Notes under the pieces: generated by a model
What the model was told of the DNA's origin: nothing
Seen by the model: the letters and a program-made list of their open reading frames with translations, nothing else
The model's database searches: none
Position numbers and translations under genes: made by a program
Assembly (NCBI GenBank): GCA_014607495.2
Contig: CP053153.1
Coordinates: forward strand, 7,006,001 to 7,070,000
Length of the DNA: 64,000 nt
DNA from: Carposina sasakii
Lineage: Eukaryota > Arthropoda > Insecta > Lepidoptera > Carposinidae
Direction: 5' to 3'
Part shown: positions 26,558 to 35,884 of the stretch, one piece after another
How the letters are laid out: each line of letters opens with the position of its first letter
Position numbering within the stretch: position 1 is the first letter of the stretch

Positions 26558-29500
26558 AATAGAACGAAGCGATACTATAGGCGTTCTACATACAGGTCAT
26601 ATGTAGGTACTCTATGGTAGTGCCTGTTAAAATTTGTTTTTTGACATAGTAGTTTTATAAAAACATCCCTATTAGGGATGTTTACGGTTTTTTTATTTGT
26701 ATTTATTTCGAAAGATCATAAAATAAAAGAAACATTTGCGAAAGAAAAACTTCGCTAGCGTGAAAACTTTCCGGGATATAACGATTCCAAAATCACAATT
26801 TTAGACTTGCCAAAAAACGCTCCATACAAACGGCTACCACAATTATGACGTCACTCTTTCGTAACTTGTATGCGCGTAAAAGAACTTTTGTTATGCAGCT
26901 ATTTTAAATATTGCGTTTATAAATATGGTCACAAACCAAAAGTTGCTATAAATGATGCAGGTGGATATGTGATGTAATTTTCAATTAATTTTACATTTGA
27001 AAAATGGACTTGCCCACTTAACTTTGAAGGCTTATTACTACCCCATTTGGACACTTAGTCAAATTGTAATTTTATAGATAGGTATAATTTTGATGATTTA
27101 TTCTGATAAGCATAAAATGTCATTAAAATTCAACCGTAGTAAACACCTACCTATAACTGACTTCAGATCCATTGTGTTGTTGTGTAAACACTTCCAAGTC
27201 ATAGCTGGGATCGTCAAACATAACAATCGGGACATTCATATTATATTTGGAAATAGCGCTCTTTAATTTGTCAATGCATTCTAAATCACAAAATGCCAAT
27301 TTTGGATTGACTATTGTAAGTATATGTTCCAAGTCACCTGGAAAAAAATAAATAGTATGTAGGTACTTGGCAGCATTATAATGATAACACGACGTACTAG
27401 TACTTAGTTGGATTAATGTCATAATAATTATGAATTAAGCAAATCAATAGGGATTAAGATAAAATATTTTTCTTAGATAAAATATCAAAACAAAAATTTT
27501 GATTTTCACTACAAACACATTATCATGTAGGTACAGTCCGCGAGGCGTAAGCTGAGCTTTGCATTTGTGTGGCTGTACATGGATATGTGAGGCTTTACTG
27601 AGTTTTGTACTTGTGTGAGTGTACATAGATAGTGCCCCTGATTACCTAATATGCAAAAGTAAAGCGATAGCGAAAATTGTGCGAATTTTGCACAATTTTC
27701 GCATTTAAATGTCAAATTCGTATTAGCTAAGAGCCAAAGCAATCAAGCAGAAGCAAAGCGATAAAATCGTCTTTGCCTCATACATTTGACTTTTTTTTGT
27801 ATTACGTAAAGTTCACAAAACGATCAGCTAGCAAACGAACTGTCAAACTGCAATAAATATTAGGTTGGCAGAAACGAATTAATTTATTTAAAATAATTTA
27901 TATTGTATTCCATTTATATCTCTTTAGCTTTTCACGCCGAGTATGCTGTTATAATTTTGCACGAAACACATTTTTTTTTATTATTTTATAAGAAGTAGCA
28001 ATGTGTTTTTCTAAAAATAAAGTTTCAAACAATTAGTAAGTCAAACATCAGCAGTAGGCTGTGTGATTAAAAAATTCCTTTGCCATTCGTTCAGAATGTT
28101 TTAAAAAGTGATATCAGCTGTTTCCTCAGTCGCCATTTTACATTGTATTAGTTTATTTTTTTGCTACTTTACCGTCTTTGGTGCTAGTGTGCTAGCAAAA
28201 ATTTAGCAAACGATTAGCGAACGTTAAGCCGAGGTAATACGATTTTTTTTGACAGATCGGGCATCTTCGGTGCGACCACCGCGCGAATTTTTCTGATCGC
28301 TAATTTTACGTAATCAGGGGGACGGTTTGTGTGCATCGGCCTGTCATTTGCTTGCAAATTGCTTTTAACACTCACACAAATTCAAAGCTCAGCTTACACC
28401 TCGCGGACTGTACCTAGTTATTAATCTTATCTAAAGTAATATAAAAAATGGCCACTTTGATAGGTAATCATTCCTGCCTACCTGGTATCTATGTAATAAT
28501 CAAATCTTATTAATAAAAATTCGTCATAAATATCTAGAGAAATTTTATATAACTAAGATTAGGTAACTAAAGACGAAATAGCTTTATTTCAGGGCGTAAA
28601 TAGTGACATTTTGTATGGAATGTTACTTCACATTCTAATAACATTTGGCGGTTATTTAAGAGATAGTTGCAAGATTAATAAGTTCGACAAGAAAGTATTT
28701 TAATATCAGCAAGTACATTACTCTTCTTCTGAAAAAAAAAGCATAGACGAAACTAATAAGGCGTAGGAATAAAGACATCATTTTCTTTAAATGGTATACG
28801 AGAACATTAAGAAAGGGATTCTTGAAATCCCCACGAAAACGGAAAAGCGGGAATTCCAAAGTTTTCTCAGACGTAGTGATGGGCAGTCGTAAAAAACTTA
28901 CTGTGGGAAATTGTCGGGTCAGCAGTGCAATTGGAGTGTCCGTTGTAGTAGTTGGCGTAGAAAGGGATGCTTATATCCAAGTGATTCCTCGCCATTATCA
29001 TCACGCAGTCTCCTGGCTTGAGGCCGAAGTTCCTCATGGCACTGGCAAGCTTTGCAGACCTGACTGCGACAGATAGGTTGGTCTCGCTCTTTCCTGTACC
29101 CCCATCGATCTAAGGATATATAGATATTATTAGGTGTTAAATTAACATTTCCATTCCTGATTGTAGAACACTTTTAATCGGCATGAAACAACTATACTAT
29201 CTGAAGCTTAATTTTTTCAACAACCCAACTCTATAAGATCTAATAATAAATGGCTAAATAGTAACTACGCCATTTTGCCTATAAATTAAAATGCTTTACC
29301 AAAAAATTATATTTAGGTATTATTCAAATTGTAATATGTACTTTTGATTACTTGTGAATCTAGTGCGTGTGCATGGTTTTATACGCAGGTAAGCCGAGTA
29401 AAACTTTAGCCGGATTACGATCTCTTCATGGGCGCATGTAAATTGTTTCTGCAATAATTTTTCATTTTGACTAACTTTACACTTGTTCTTGAGGATTTTC

Positions 29501-32500
29501 CCGACGTTTCCATTCATCATCATCATTATCATCTATCATAAATTCAGAAATCATTTACTGAAGACAGACTGTATGGGATTAGTTCCCCTTGCCTTTCCTT
29601 CAGGATAAACTAAACAAAAAATATGAAGACTGGTTTAATTAATAATAATTATTGCTGTATATAGGTATATAAATTAAATATGGTGTCGTGGGACACCAGG
29701 TAGGAACGAAGTTCTTTCGGCTAATTTTCGCCACGTGCTTGTCCATGATTTCATGAGTATATACTATGCATTGGCGGGGTGGAGTAGTAATAGAGAGAGA
29801 AGGGATGAGAGAACGAAAAGAAAGAGGGAGAAAGAGAAAGGTATTATACACTACTCGCTTGTGTATACGACTGTCGCGCCTGCGCACGTCTCATTTAACG
29901 GTTTTATTCCACGCACTTTTTCTTACGGTTTTACTATCACATTTTTTTCAGTTCGGTCGCGCAGCAAAATCCCTATCTCCTCCAAGCCTGCCGTAAGGAA
30001 CTTCGTTCCAAAAATTGTTTCAAAAAAATTTACATCCTTTCTCAGCATTTTTTTTTGCATAAACTTACTTTATTTGATGTATATACCCTTAGTTAAGGGT
30101 GGCAACGAAAAAACATCCTTTATACTCAAGGATTTCATCGTTACCACTCAGGAGTAGTACCTACCCGTATAAGTATCACGTTAGCCCTACATATAGTTTC
30201 CATCGACCAATTGCAGTACTGTCCCCTAACTCCTAACCGTTAAGGAGTTCTGTAGCTTGACCATCAGCACAGCAGCATCAGATGTTGATTCAAGTATACC
30301 TCACAAGCAACAAGTTAGCCCCACATACCACTATATAGTTTCCATCGACCAATTGCAGTACTGTCTCCCAACTCCTAACCGTTAAGGAGTTCTGTAGCTT
30401 CATCATCAGCACAGCAGCATCAGATGTTGATTCAAGTAACACGCTAGCCCTACATACTGCTGAATAGTTTTCACCGACCAATTGCAGTACTGTCTCCCAA
30501 CTCCTAACCGTTAAGGAGTTCTGTAGCTTCATCATCAGCACAGCAGCATCAGATGTTGATTCAAGTAACACGTCAGCCCTACACACTACTAAATAGTTTT
30601 CATCGACCAATTGCTGTACTGTCTCCCAACTCCTAACCGTTAAGGAGTTCTGTAGCTTCATCATCAGCACAGCAGCATCAGATGTTGATTCAAGTAACAC
30701 GCTAGCCCTAGATACTACTAAATAGTTTTCATCGACCAATTGCACTACTGTCTCCCAACTCCTAACCGTTAAGGAGTTCTGTAGCTTCATCATCAGCAAA
30801 TCAGCATCAGATGTTGATTCAAGTAACACGTTAACCCTATATACTACTAAATAGTTTTCATCGACCAATTGCAGTACTGTCTCCCAACTCCTAACCGTTA
30901 AGGAGTTCTGTAGCTTCATCATCAGCACAGCAGCATCAGATGTTGATTCAAGTAACACGTCAGCCCTACATACTACTAAATAGTTTTCATCGACCAATTG
31001 CTGTACTGTCTCCCAACTCCTAACCGTTAAGGAGTTCTGTAGCTTCATCATCAGCACAGCAGCATCAGATGTTGATTCAAGTAACACGTTAGCCCTATAT
31101 ACTACTAAATAGTTTTCATCGACCAATTGCACTACTGTCTCCCAACTCCTAACCGTTAAGGAGTTCTGTAGCTTCATCATCAGCAAATCAGCATCAGATG
31201 TTGATTCAAGTAACACGTTAGCCCTATATACTACTAAATAGTTTTCATCGACCAATTGCAGTACTGTCTCCCAACTCCTAACCGTTAAGGAGTTCTGTAG
31301 CTTCATCATCAGCACAGCAGCATCAGATGTTGATTCAAGTAACACGTCAGCCCTACATACTACTAAATAGTTTTCATCGACCAATTGTAGTACTGTGGAG
31401 TTCTGTAGCTTCATCATCAGCACAGCAGCATCAGATGTTGATTCAAGTAACACGCTAGCCCTAGATACTACTAAATAGTTTTCATCGACCAATTGCACTA
31501 CTGTCTCCCAACTCCTAACCGTTAAGGAGTTCTGTAGCTTCATCATCAGCAAATCAGCATCAGATGTTGATTCAAGTAACACGTTAGCCCTATATACTAC
31601 TAAATAGTTTTCATCGACCAATTGCAGTACTGTCTCCCAACTCCTAACCGTTAAGGAGTTCTGTAGCTTCATCATCAGCACAGCAGCATCAGATGTTGAT
31701 TCAAGTAACACGTCAGCCCTACATACTACTAAATAGTTTTCATCGACCAATTGCTGTACTGTCTCCCAACTCCTAACCGTTAAGGAGTTCTGTAGCTTCA
31801 TCATCAGCACAGCAGCATCAGATGTTGATTCAAGTAACACGCTAGCCCTAGATACTACTAAATAGTTTTCATCGACCAATTGCACTACTGTCTCCCAACT
31901 CCTAACCGTTAAGGAGTTCTGTAGCTTCATCATCAGCAAATCAGCATCAGATGTTGATTCAAGTAACACGTTAGCCCTATATACTACTAAATAGTTTTCA
32001 TCGACCAATTGCAGTACTGTCTCCCAACTCCTAACCGTTAAGGAGTTCTGTAGCTTCATCATCAGCACAGCAGCATCAGATGTTGATTCAAGTAACACGT
32101 CAGCCCTACATACTACTAAATAGTTTTCATCGACCAATTGCTGTACTGTCTCCCAACTCCTAATCGTTAAGGAGTTCTGTAGCTTCATCATCAGCACAGC
32201 AGCATCAGATGTTGTTTCAAGTAACACGTTAGCCCTATATACTACTAAATAGTTTCCATTGACCAATTGCAGTACTTTATCCCAACTCCTAACCATTAAG
32301 GAGTTCTGTAGCTTCATCATTAGTACAGCAGCATTAGATGTTGAGACCCTGAAGCATATACCTGAGTAAGACATGATTACGTAACAAAAGCACCATACGA
32401 GCATACAATTTTCGGTGGTTGCCCTAGATTTCTCCTGGATCCCATCATCAGATCCTGACCTGATGAAAATAGGACCACCTCAGAAGTGAACTCTATCCAA

Positions 32501-33273
32501 ACAAAAAAAATATTTTGAAATCCGTTTATAATTGACGGAAATATCGGTGAACATACATTAAAAAAAAACTCATTTAACGGTTTTATTCCACGCACTTTTT
32601 CTTACGGTTTTACTATCACATTTTTTTCAGTTCGGTCGCGCAGCAAAATCCCTATCTCCTCCAAGCCTGCCGTAAGGAACTTCGTTCCAAAAATGTAATA
32701 TGTACTTGAATAAAAGTTAATAATTTTGTTTATAATTGCGTAGCCTTATAAATGAAAATATTTATATTATAATATAGGAATTGAACATTACTAGGTACTT
32801 TTGAACCCAAGATTAACTAGAGGAACCTAATTTACTTTGAATACGAAGTATTGCTATTTCGTACAACCACGGAGTACTCGTATATAATAGTATCGTCGAC
32901 CTACGTTCATATTCCAGGTTCCAAAAGTAATTTTTAATTTATAAATTTTAACTTGCCCATTTTTTTAATTTTCGTTGAGTTAACTTAGGTACCTACTAAA
33001 AATTACTGACTGACTAACTACTTAAATTACAAAAGGCCAGTTGGTTAGTATCAATACGTCAAAAATACAGTTTTAAGTTTGACTTCTGATCAAACAACTG
33101 ACCCCAAGGTATATCTAATAACTTACATGGCACAAAAGCTCTGGATTTTCATACAACGACTGCAAAAGTAAGTGTCCAAGATGACACTTCTCGGGAGCAA
33201 TGTTGTATTTCTGAGCTGACTTCAACTTCAGAACACTTACACGGTTCGTAATATGAACTTTTTGTATCTTCAT
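20558..33273 (-). CDS. AMP-binding enzyme (acyl-CoA synthetase; 4CL/luciferase-like), 11 exons
   Basis: Full gene on the minus strand. Exons from 5' to 3': 33127-33273, 28902-29109, 27151-27337, 25618-25740, 24937-25102, 23322-23459, 23061-23186, 22738-22824, 21809-21955, 21542-21707, 20558-20793. They total 1731 nt, or 576 residues plus TAA, and every junction is GT/AG with matching phase. The family activates a carboxylic acid with ATP to an acyl-adenylate and passes it to CoA. Visible motifs: P-loop LTSGTTGRPK (196-205), YSMSE (334-338, usual form YGxTE), TGD (415-417), hinge ER (431-432, where Asp is usual), and PTGK with the catalytic Lys at 526. The firefly-type HHGFGM stretch is absent, so I do not call it a luciferase. 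The C-terminus (ELMKQ) lacks a peroxisomal SKL signal and is about 30 residues longer than in typical relatives. The substrate is unknown. Confidence 0.9.
21542..21707 (-). CDS. AMP-binding enzyme, exon 10
   Basis: Residues 444-498 plus one base of codon 499. Encodes VAPLELEAVIKEHPGVQDAF and VVGVPEE, the conserved start of the C-terminal lid domain. Acceptor TTTAAG|GTGGCA, donor CAGAA|GTAAGT. Confidence 0.92.
21809..21955 (-). CDS. AMP-binding enzyme, exon 9 (TGD and hinge)
   Basis: Residues 395-443. Contains GYLNNPEETA, DGWFKTGD with the ribose-binding Asp 417, and VERKRLIIRYRG, where Glu 431 replaces the hinge Asp usual in this family. Acceptor TTTTAG|GGCTAT, donor TTATGG|GTAAGC. Confidence 0.92.
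22738..22824 (-). CDS. AMP-binding enzyme, exon 8
   Basis: Residues 366-394 (LVDDDGNEITKTHQNGELYM), the conserved GEL/GEI turn. Acceptor TTTTAG|CTCGTC, donor TTTTCG|GTAATT. Confidence 0.9.
23061..23186 (-). CDS. AMP-binding enzyme, exon 7
   Basis: Residues 324-365. Contains IYSMSEIF at the adenine-binding motif (usual form YGxTE) and IGSVGKPF. The tyrosine and glutamate are kept, while Gly and Thr are both replaced by Ser. Acceptor TTTCAG|TCCAAA, donor TACAAA|GTAAGT. Confidence 0.9.
23322..23459 (-). CDS. AMP-binding enzyme, exon 6
   Basis: Residues 278-323, phase 0 at both ends. Acceptor TTTCAG|CCTGAC, donor TTCCAG|GTAATT. Encodes PDVTAWAPFLLGKF and YVAISGSSID, the region where relatives have a GGAxL turn, here SGSSI. 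Confidence 0.9.
23660..23970. other. Intron 5 repeat-like fragment
   Basis: The run GTCGTGATCGTGTCGTTG and the phrase TTTTTCCACTAGGCGACAC echo 39770-39850 (GTGGTCGCATCGTGGTCGTG). Both look like pieces of one unnamed repeat family. Open frames here (60 and 83 codons) cross it and have no gene features. Confidence 0.4.
24261..24521. mobile_element. Snapback (palindromic) element in intron 5
   Basis: Left arm 24261-24364 and right arm 24418-24521 are near-perfect inverted copies of about 104 bp (GTTTGTAATGGATTTCCTTC against the complement of GAAGGAGTTCAATTACAAAC) with a 53-bp loop. No coding capacity. Foldback MITE type; the superfamily is not identified. The 106-codon reverse frame across it is an artefact. 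Confidence 0.85.
24558..24735 (-). repeat. Diverged partial family A TIR element
   Basis: Reverse-orientation remnant sharing GTCCAGTGTTTGTGTTAG, TTTTTTTATAGACAG and AACTCAACTTTGACC with the family at 17915-18308. Termini are not preserved. Confidence 0.6.
24937..25102 (-). CDS. AMP-binding enzyme, exon 5
   Basis: Residues 222-277. Acceptor TTTCAG|GGGACC, donor TATAAG|GTAAGA. Encodes the acyl-pocket region (MATLQWLSALLHF). There is no firefly-type HHGF motif. Confidence 0.9.
25200..25385 (+). pseudogene. RTE-type RT C-terminal remnant in intron 4
   Basis: The plus-strand translation gives the tail of RTE-like retrotransposon proteins (DIDRSKWVLDWRPCLDKRS, then IGRPTTRWTEDL) with in-frame stops further on. 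It is antisense to the host gene and dead. Confidence 0.7.
25435..25515 (-). repeat. SINE-like fragment in intron 4
   Basis: Contains CACCACGCTGGGCAGGCGGG and GATTTTCGGACTATGT, the reverse complement of the middle of the element at 4401-4639. Confidence 0.55.
25618..25740 (-). CDS. AMP-binding enzyme, exon 4 (P-loop)
   Basis: Residues 181-222. Acceptor TTTCAG|ACCTGC, donor TGGTG|GTAGGT. Carries LTSGTTGRPK (196-205), the AMP-binding signature that contacts ATP phosphates, with all key positions intact. Confidence 0.92.
26378..26556 (+). repeat. LINE 3' tail with (TTTC)n microsatellite, intron 3
   Basis: GGTCTGCAGCTGTATGCTGA and GAATGCTGAATAAATAA lead into about seven TTTC units (26527-26555), the look of a non-LTR 3' UTR and its A-rich or simple tail. 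No RT sequence remains. Confidence 0.5.
26990..27143 (+). repeat. Repeat shared with the 6.7-kb tandem unit
   Basis: Diverged copy of about 260-410 of the tandem unit: both contain GAAAAATGGACTTGCCCACT, TAAGCATAAAATGTCATTAA and ATTCAACC. It shows that this part of the tandem unit is a dispersed repeat. Confidence 0.7.
27151..27337 (-). CDS. AMP-binding enzyme, exon 3
   Basis: Residues 119-180 plus two bases of codon 181. Acceptor TTCCAG|GTGACT, donor TATAG|GTAGGT. Encodes DLEHILTIVNPKLAFCD, the usual region between the N-terminal core and the P-loop. Confidence 0.9.
27530..28414. mobile_element. 885-bp TIR element in intron 2
   Basis: Imperfect terminal inverted repeats of about 45 bp begin GGTACAGTCCGCGAGG at the left and end CCTCGCGGACTGTACC at the right. 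A TA dinucleotide flanks each side (27528-27529 and 28415-28416), the target duplication of the Tc1/mariner group. The interior has no transposase frame, so it is non-autonomous. Confidence 0.8.
28902..29109 (-). CDS. AMP-binding enzyme, exon 2
   Basis: Residues 50-118 plus the first base of codon 119. Acceptor TTAG|ATCGAT, donor CCCACA|GTAAGT. Encodes IDGGTGKSETN and GLKPGDCVMIMARNH, the conserved N-terminal core of the superfamily. Intron 1 upstream is 4.0 kb and holds the minisatellite. Confidence 0.9.
29682..30015. mobile_element. TIR MITE (GGAACGAAGTTC ends) in intron 1
   Basis: Inverted ends GTAGGAACGAAGTTCTTTCG and CCGTAAGGAACTTCGTTCCA. A GGTGTCGTGGGACACC palindrome sits at the left edge. 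Its right 126 bp (29890-30015) are repeated exactly at 32569-32694. The overlapping 140- and 76-codon frames are not genes. Confidence 0.75.
30016..30124 (+). repeat. Truncated family A TIR element
   Basis: Only the right third of the family survives (TTTGCATAAACTTACTTTAT, GGGTGGCAACGAAAAAACAT). Its left side is cut at the junction with the 126-bp repeat. Confidence 0.75.
30125..32345 (-). repeat. 129-bp minisatellite with 387-bp higher-order period
   Basis: About 17 units of 129 bp. The phase marker CAGATG recurs at 30421, 30550, 30679, 30808 and 30937. Three unit types alternate. The variant with CAGCAAATCAG recurs at 30794, 31181, 31547 and 31934, giving steps of 387, 366 and 387 bp. The short step is a 21-bp deletion near 31396. 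On the minus strand, the sense strand of the host gene, an open frame of 704 codons runs 30290-32404 because 129 and 21 are multiples of 3. A single inverted unit lies at 17143-17332. It lies in intron 1 and is probably an amplified internal piece of a transposon. Confidence 0.9.
32346..32568. repeat. Transposon flank of the minisatellite
   Basis: Contains GATTTCTCCTGGATCCCATC, ATCAGATCCTGACCTGATGA and AATTGACGGAAATATCGGTG, then a poly-A run. I recognise these as parts of a common lepidopteran interspersed repeat, supporting an origin of the array inside such an element. Confidence 0.55.
32569..32694. repeat. 126-bp exact direct repeat of 29890-30015
   Basis: From CTCATTTAACGG to TTCCAAAAAT the two copies are identical at an offset of 2679 bp. 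Together they bracket the truncated TIR element and the minisatellite (30016-32568). Confidence 0.9.
33127..33273 (-). CDS. AMP-binding enzyme, exon 1
   Basis: Starts with ATG at 33273-33271 and encodes residues 1-49 (MKIQKVHITNRV to LYENPELLCH). Donor CAT|GTAAGT, phase 0. The NPELL stretch matches the family's usual N-terminal NPxxI region just before the IDGxTGK motif of exon 2, which supports this start and junction. Confidence 0.85.
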
Positions 33274-34781
33274 CTTAACAATTATTTTACTTTGGATTTT
33301 TAAATCCGACGAATAATTATACGAATTTATTATCTAATTTTATTAATATACGAGTATGTTTATGTGCGATTTTTGGCAAGTGTCCACTCCTGCACGATTT
33401 TTTAACAAGTCGAGCTACAATCTGAAATCGATCTGATATATAGGTTCGCATAATTAACTTATCTCGTGCTAGTTAATAAACAGGTGTGCTAATGACTATT
33501 TTTATTTGTTTAAAATATGTAGTTTTACGTCAAAAATAGTGATTGTGTATCTATTTGATACAGTGTGCCTATCGAATATTTTAGTTATAGGCACATCTAA
33601 AGCTATCTTTGTGTTAGATACGTACGTATAATGATTTTTAAAAAACCTCCTCGTTAAAATTATTATACTTTCTATTCTTTGTAGGTACTCGTATTTTTAT
33701 ATGTCTGAATACCTTTGTATTGTACCTCTTCTATAGATTATAACTGAATTGCCAGAATATTATTGACTTAATCTCACCCTATCGAAAGGGATGATTAATA
33801 GGTATTCGGTACAAAGGCGAATCATGCCGCCTCCGAACTTGGAGCAAAACAATGACGGCGCATTATACTTTACATAGGTTTACGTTTAAGAGGTACCTTC
33901 AAAGTGGACCGGGTGTCAGGCTCCGTACACGCTTCCACATCTAATGTATACCCCAACCGGCACAATGCTTTGGTTTCAAGACTTGGTAATTATATTTTGA
34001 AAACTTGTGTTGATCAATGTACATTCTATTTTGATATACAGTATAACACCATTTAACTTTGTGGTGGTAGTGGTAAATATGAAGATATCTATCTACATTG
34101 TTTGCTCTCCTTTCCAATTTCACATTTGGAAATGGACCACAAGGAATATATCAAGCTGTTTCCTATATACAGATGAATACTGAAGACTTCATGTGACATT
34201 TAAATTAGGATTTGTTCTCAGATTTGTTTGAGTTAACGTTTAATAGTCAATCATCACATAGTGCCGTTGTTTTGATCACACACTGTAATATTATTGCTCG
34301 TATGTATGTGTAATGTGATCGCAATAGAGTTTGAATTGAAAAATAATACTACTAGCTATCAACAAATTATTATTAATTTTAATGTAGGATTTATGCTAAA
34401 ATAAAAAGGGTGCGCAGTGAACACCTAGTGCACGCACATTCATTTGTAAAGCTGAATTTTGATGTATGATGAAAATAATTCCATTACACTACTTTCAGTA
34501 CTCGTACCTGTAGTTTCATTAGAGATAATATTATTGTGAAATGCTCAGTATGTTTATGTTTATGGTTCCGCCAGTATCCTTTACCTTATCCTTTTTTTCT
34601 GTATTTTTAATTTGTTGTTGTTGTGAATGTGTAGAAGCTTATAAAATAATATTCTATTCAATATATTCACCAATGTCTAAAATGTACTAGACGGATTTTT
34701 CGGAACTTACTAGCAAGTGGTGAAACTGGCTCCTAATTTCCTTGATGATAAGCTTGGTAGGTAGCTACATAATATTATCAA
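33274..34781. other. Upstream flank of the AMP-binding enzyme gene
   Basis: AT-rich, without a recognised gene or complete element. The promoter of the minus-strand enzyme should lie at the low-coordinate end, just above 33273; I see no core element clear enough to name. Confidence 0.4.
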
Positions 34782-34904
34782 TGATAACATACTACATAGA
34801 AATTCCAGCTAGATGCTAGATATGATAACATACTACATAGAAATTCCAGCTAGATGCTAGATATGATAACATACTACATAGAAATTCCAGCTAGATGCTA
34901 GATA
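34782..34904. repeat. 41-bp tandem repeat, 3 copies
   Basis: Three successive copies of a 41-bp unit that begins ATGATAACATACTACATAG and ends GATGCTAGAT, essentially identical. A local recent duplication with no coding capacity. Confidence 0.85.
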
Positions 34905-35160
34905 TCATTTGCCAACATAATAATTAGTAAACAGGTATAAGATTACGTTATAACAAATAAACAATTATTTATTTTACCTACTACCAGGTAGAAAATACAA
35001 AATTTATATACATAGGTACCAGTATATATGTAGGGTAGCATCCGCCTATATTTCTAGAATATCTACTTATTTATGTTGGCGAATTTATATTTAAATATTA
35101 TTTATTCTTTAAAAGTTGCATGCACATTATGTGCGTATTCATACAGTAATGGTTTTTGTT

Positions 35161-35325
35161 TCAATGAAATATTTCCAGGATTTCCGAAGCTAAACCTTTT
35201 AAAGTTTCACCGTTTTTAAAATTGCGCGCTACTGCGTTGACTAACGTCAAGCCGCGAGAGTCCGATTGCGTATGATGCGAAGTGTTCACGTGGATATTTG
35301 CCAATATTGATTTACTATTGAAAAC
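35161..35325 (-). CDS. Possible terminal exon, unrecognised
   Basis: A minus-strand frame follows a plausible acceptor (TTTTCAACCAG) and encodes about 54 residues (VFNSKSILANIHVNTSHHTQ, later GLTLVNAVARNFK), then a TGA at 35161. Codon choice (GCG, CGC, GAC) looks more gene-like than the AT-rich surroundings. No family recognised and no partner exon found, so this is weak. Confidence 0.2.
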   Translation of the reverse strand, partial: VFNSKSILANIHVNTSHHTQSDSRGLTLVNAVARNFKNGETLKGLASEILEIFH

Positions 35326-35639
35326 CTGGTTGAAAACATTTAAATTTATAGCACAATCGCCAGCCACAGTATGTAGGTGTCCGCAAACTGACGTCCCATG
35401 TTAGTCCGTAAGTAGAGTTCATTTCTTAGAATAATTTCTGTGCCTGATTTCGGAACTAACATTTTTTGTATGCAGATTATTTTTTGCGAGTAAGCTTAAG
35501 TTGTCTACCTATTACTTAAATATACTGATAGAAAAAAAAAGTTAGTGTGACGCAATTCTATTATAACATCGAAGACTAATTTATAATTCCGTTGCTAAAG
35601 GAAATTCGCAGATTCACCATAATCTATATCATCTTCCTG

Positions 35640-35884
35640 CCTTTATCCCAGGTCGACGCAATATGGTTTCTTTCTTTTCGAAACTTATATTGCCAAGGAT
35701 CTAGCAACTATTTATTGGCCGGCAGCCTGTTTGACGCCAACTCTTCTCCACTCAGCTAAATGACAATTGAGTTTTATTAAATCCGTACATTGAATAAATT
35801 TAGTGCGACAGGTCCGTCAGTGGGTTCGAACCTACGCCTTCCTACTCAAAGCAGCACGTCTTAACTACTAGGCTATCACTGCAA
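35640..35884 (-). repeat. tRNA-derived SINE
   Basis: On the minus strand the head reads as a degenerate pol III promoter: box A-like TAGCCTAGTAGTTAAGA and box B-like GGTTCGAACCC. The tail (35650-35760) is shared with 58060-58285 (GCAATATGGTTTCTTT, TGCCAAGGATCT-like, GGCAGCCTG). Copies differ by many changes, so both are old. Confidence 0.7.

Noticed and set aside
29735..30157. 140-codon plus-strand frame
   Set aside because: Runs across a MITE and a truncated TIR element; low-complexity Arg/Lys/Glu composition from a GAGA-rich stretch.
30125..32345. CRISPR-like array
   Set aside because: The units are contiguous 129-bp repeats with no unique spacers, in an animal genome.
30290..32404. 704-codon frame as a host gene
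   Set aside because: It is the automatic result of a 129-bp repeat (43 codons) lying in intron 1. No domain is recognised and only the array supports it. Kept as a finding, not as a CDS.
29890..32694. LTR retrotransposon bounded by the 126-bp direct repeats
   Set aside because: The repeats are the right part of a TIR MITE. No primer-binding site, polypurine tract or pol sequence lies between them.
20558..33273. Naming the gene luciferase
   Set aside because: The superfamily motifs fit, but the firefly-type HHGFGM stretch is absent and most insect relatives are acyl-CoA synthetases.
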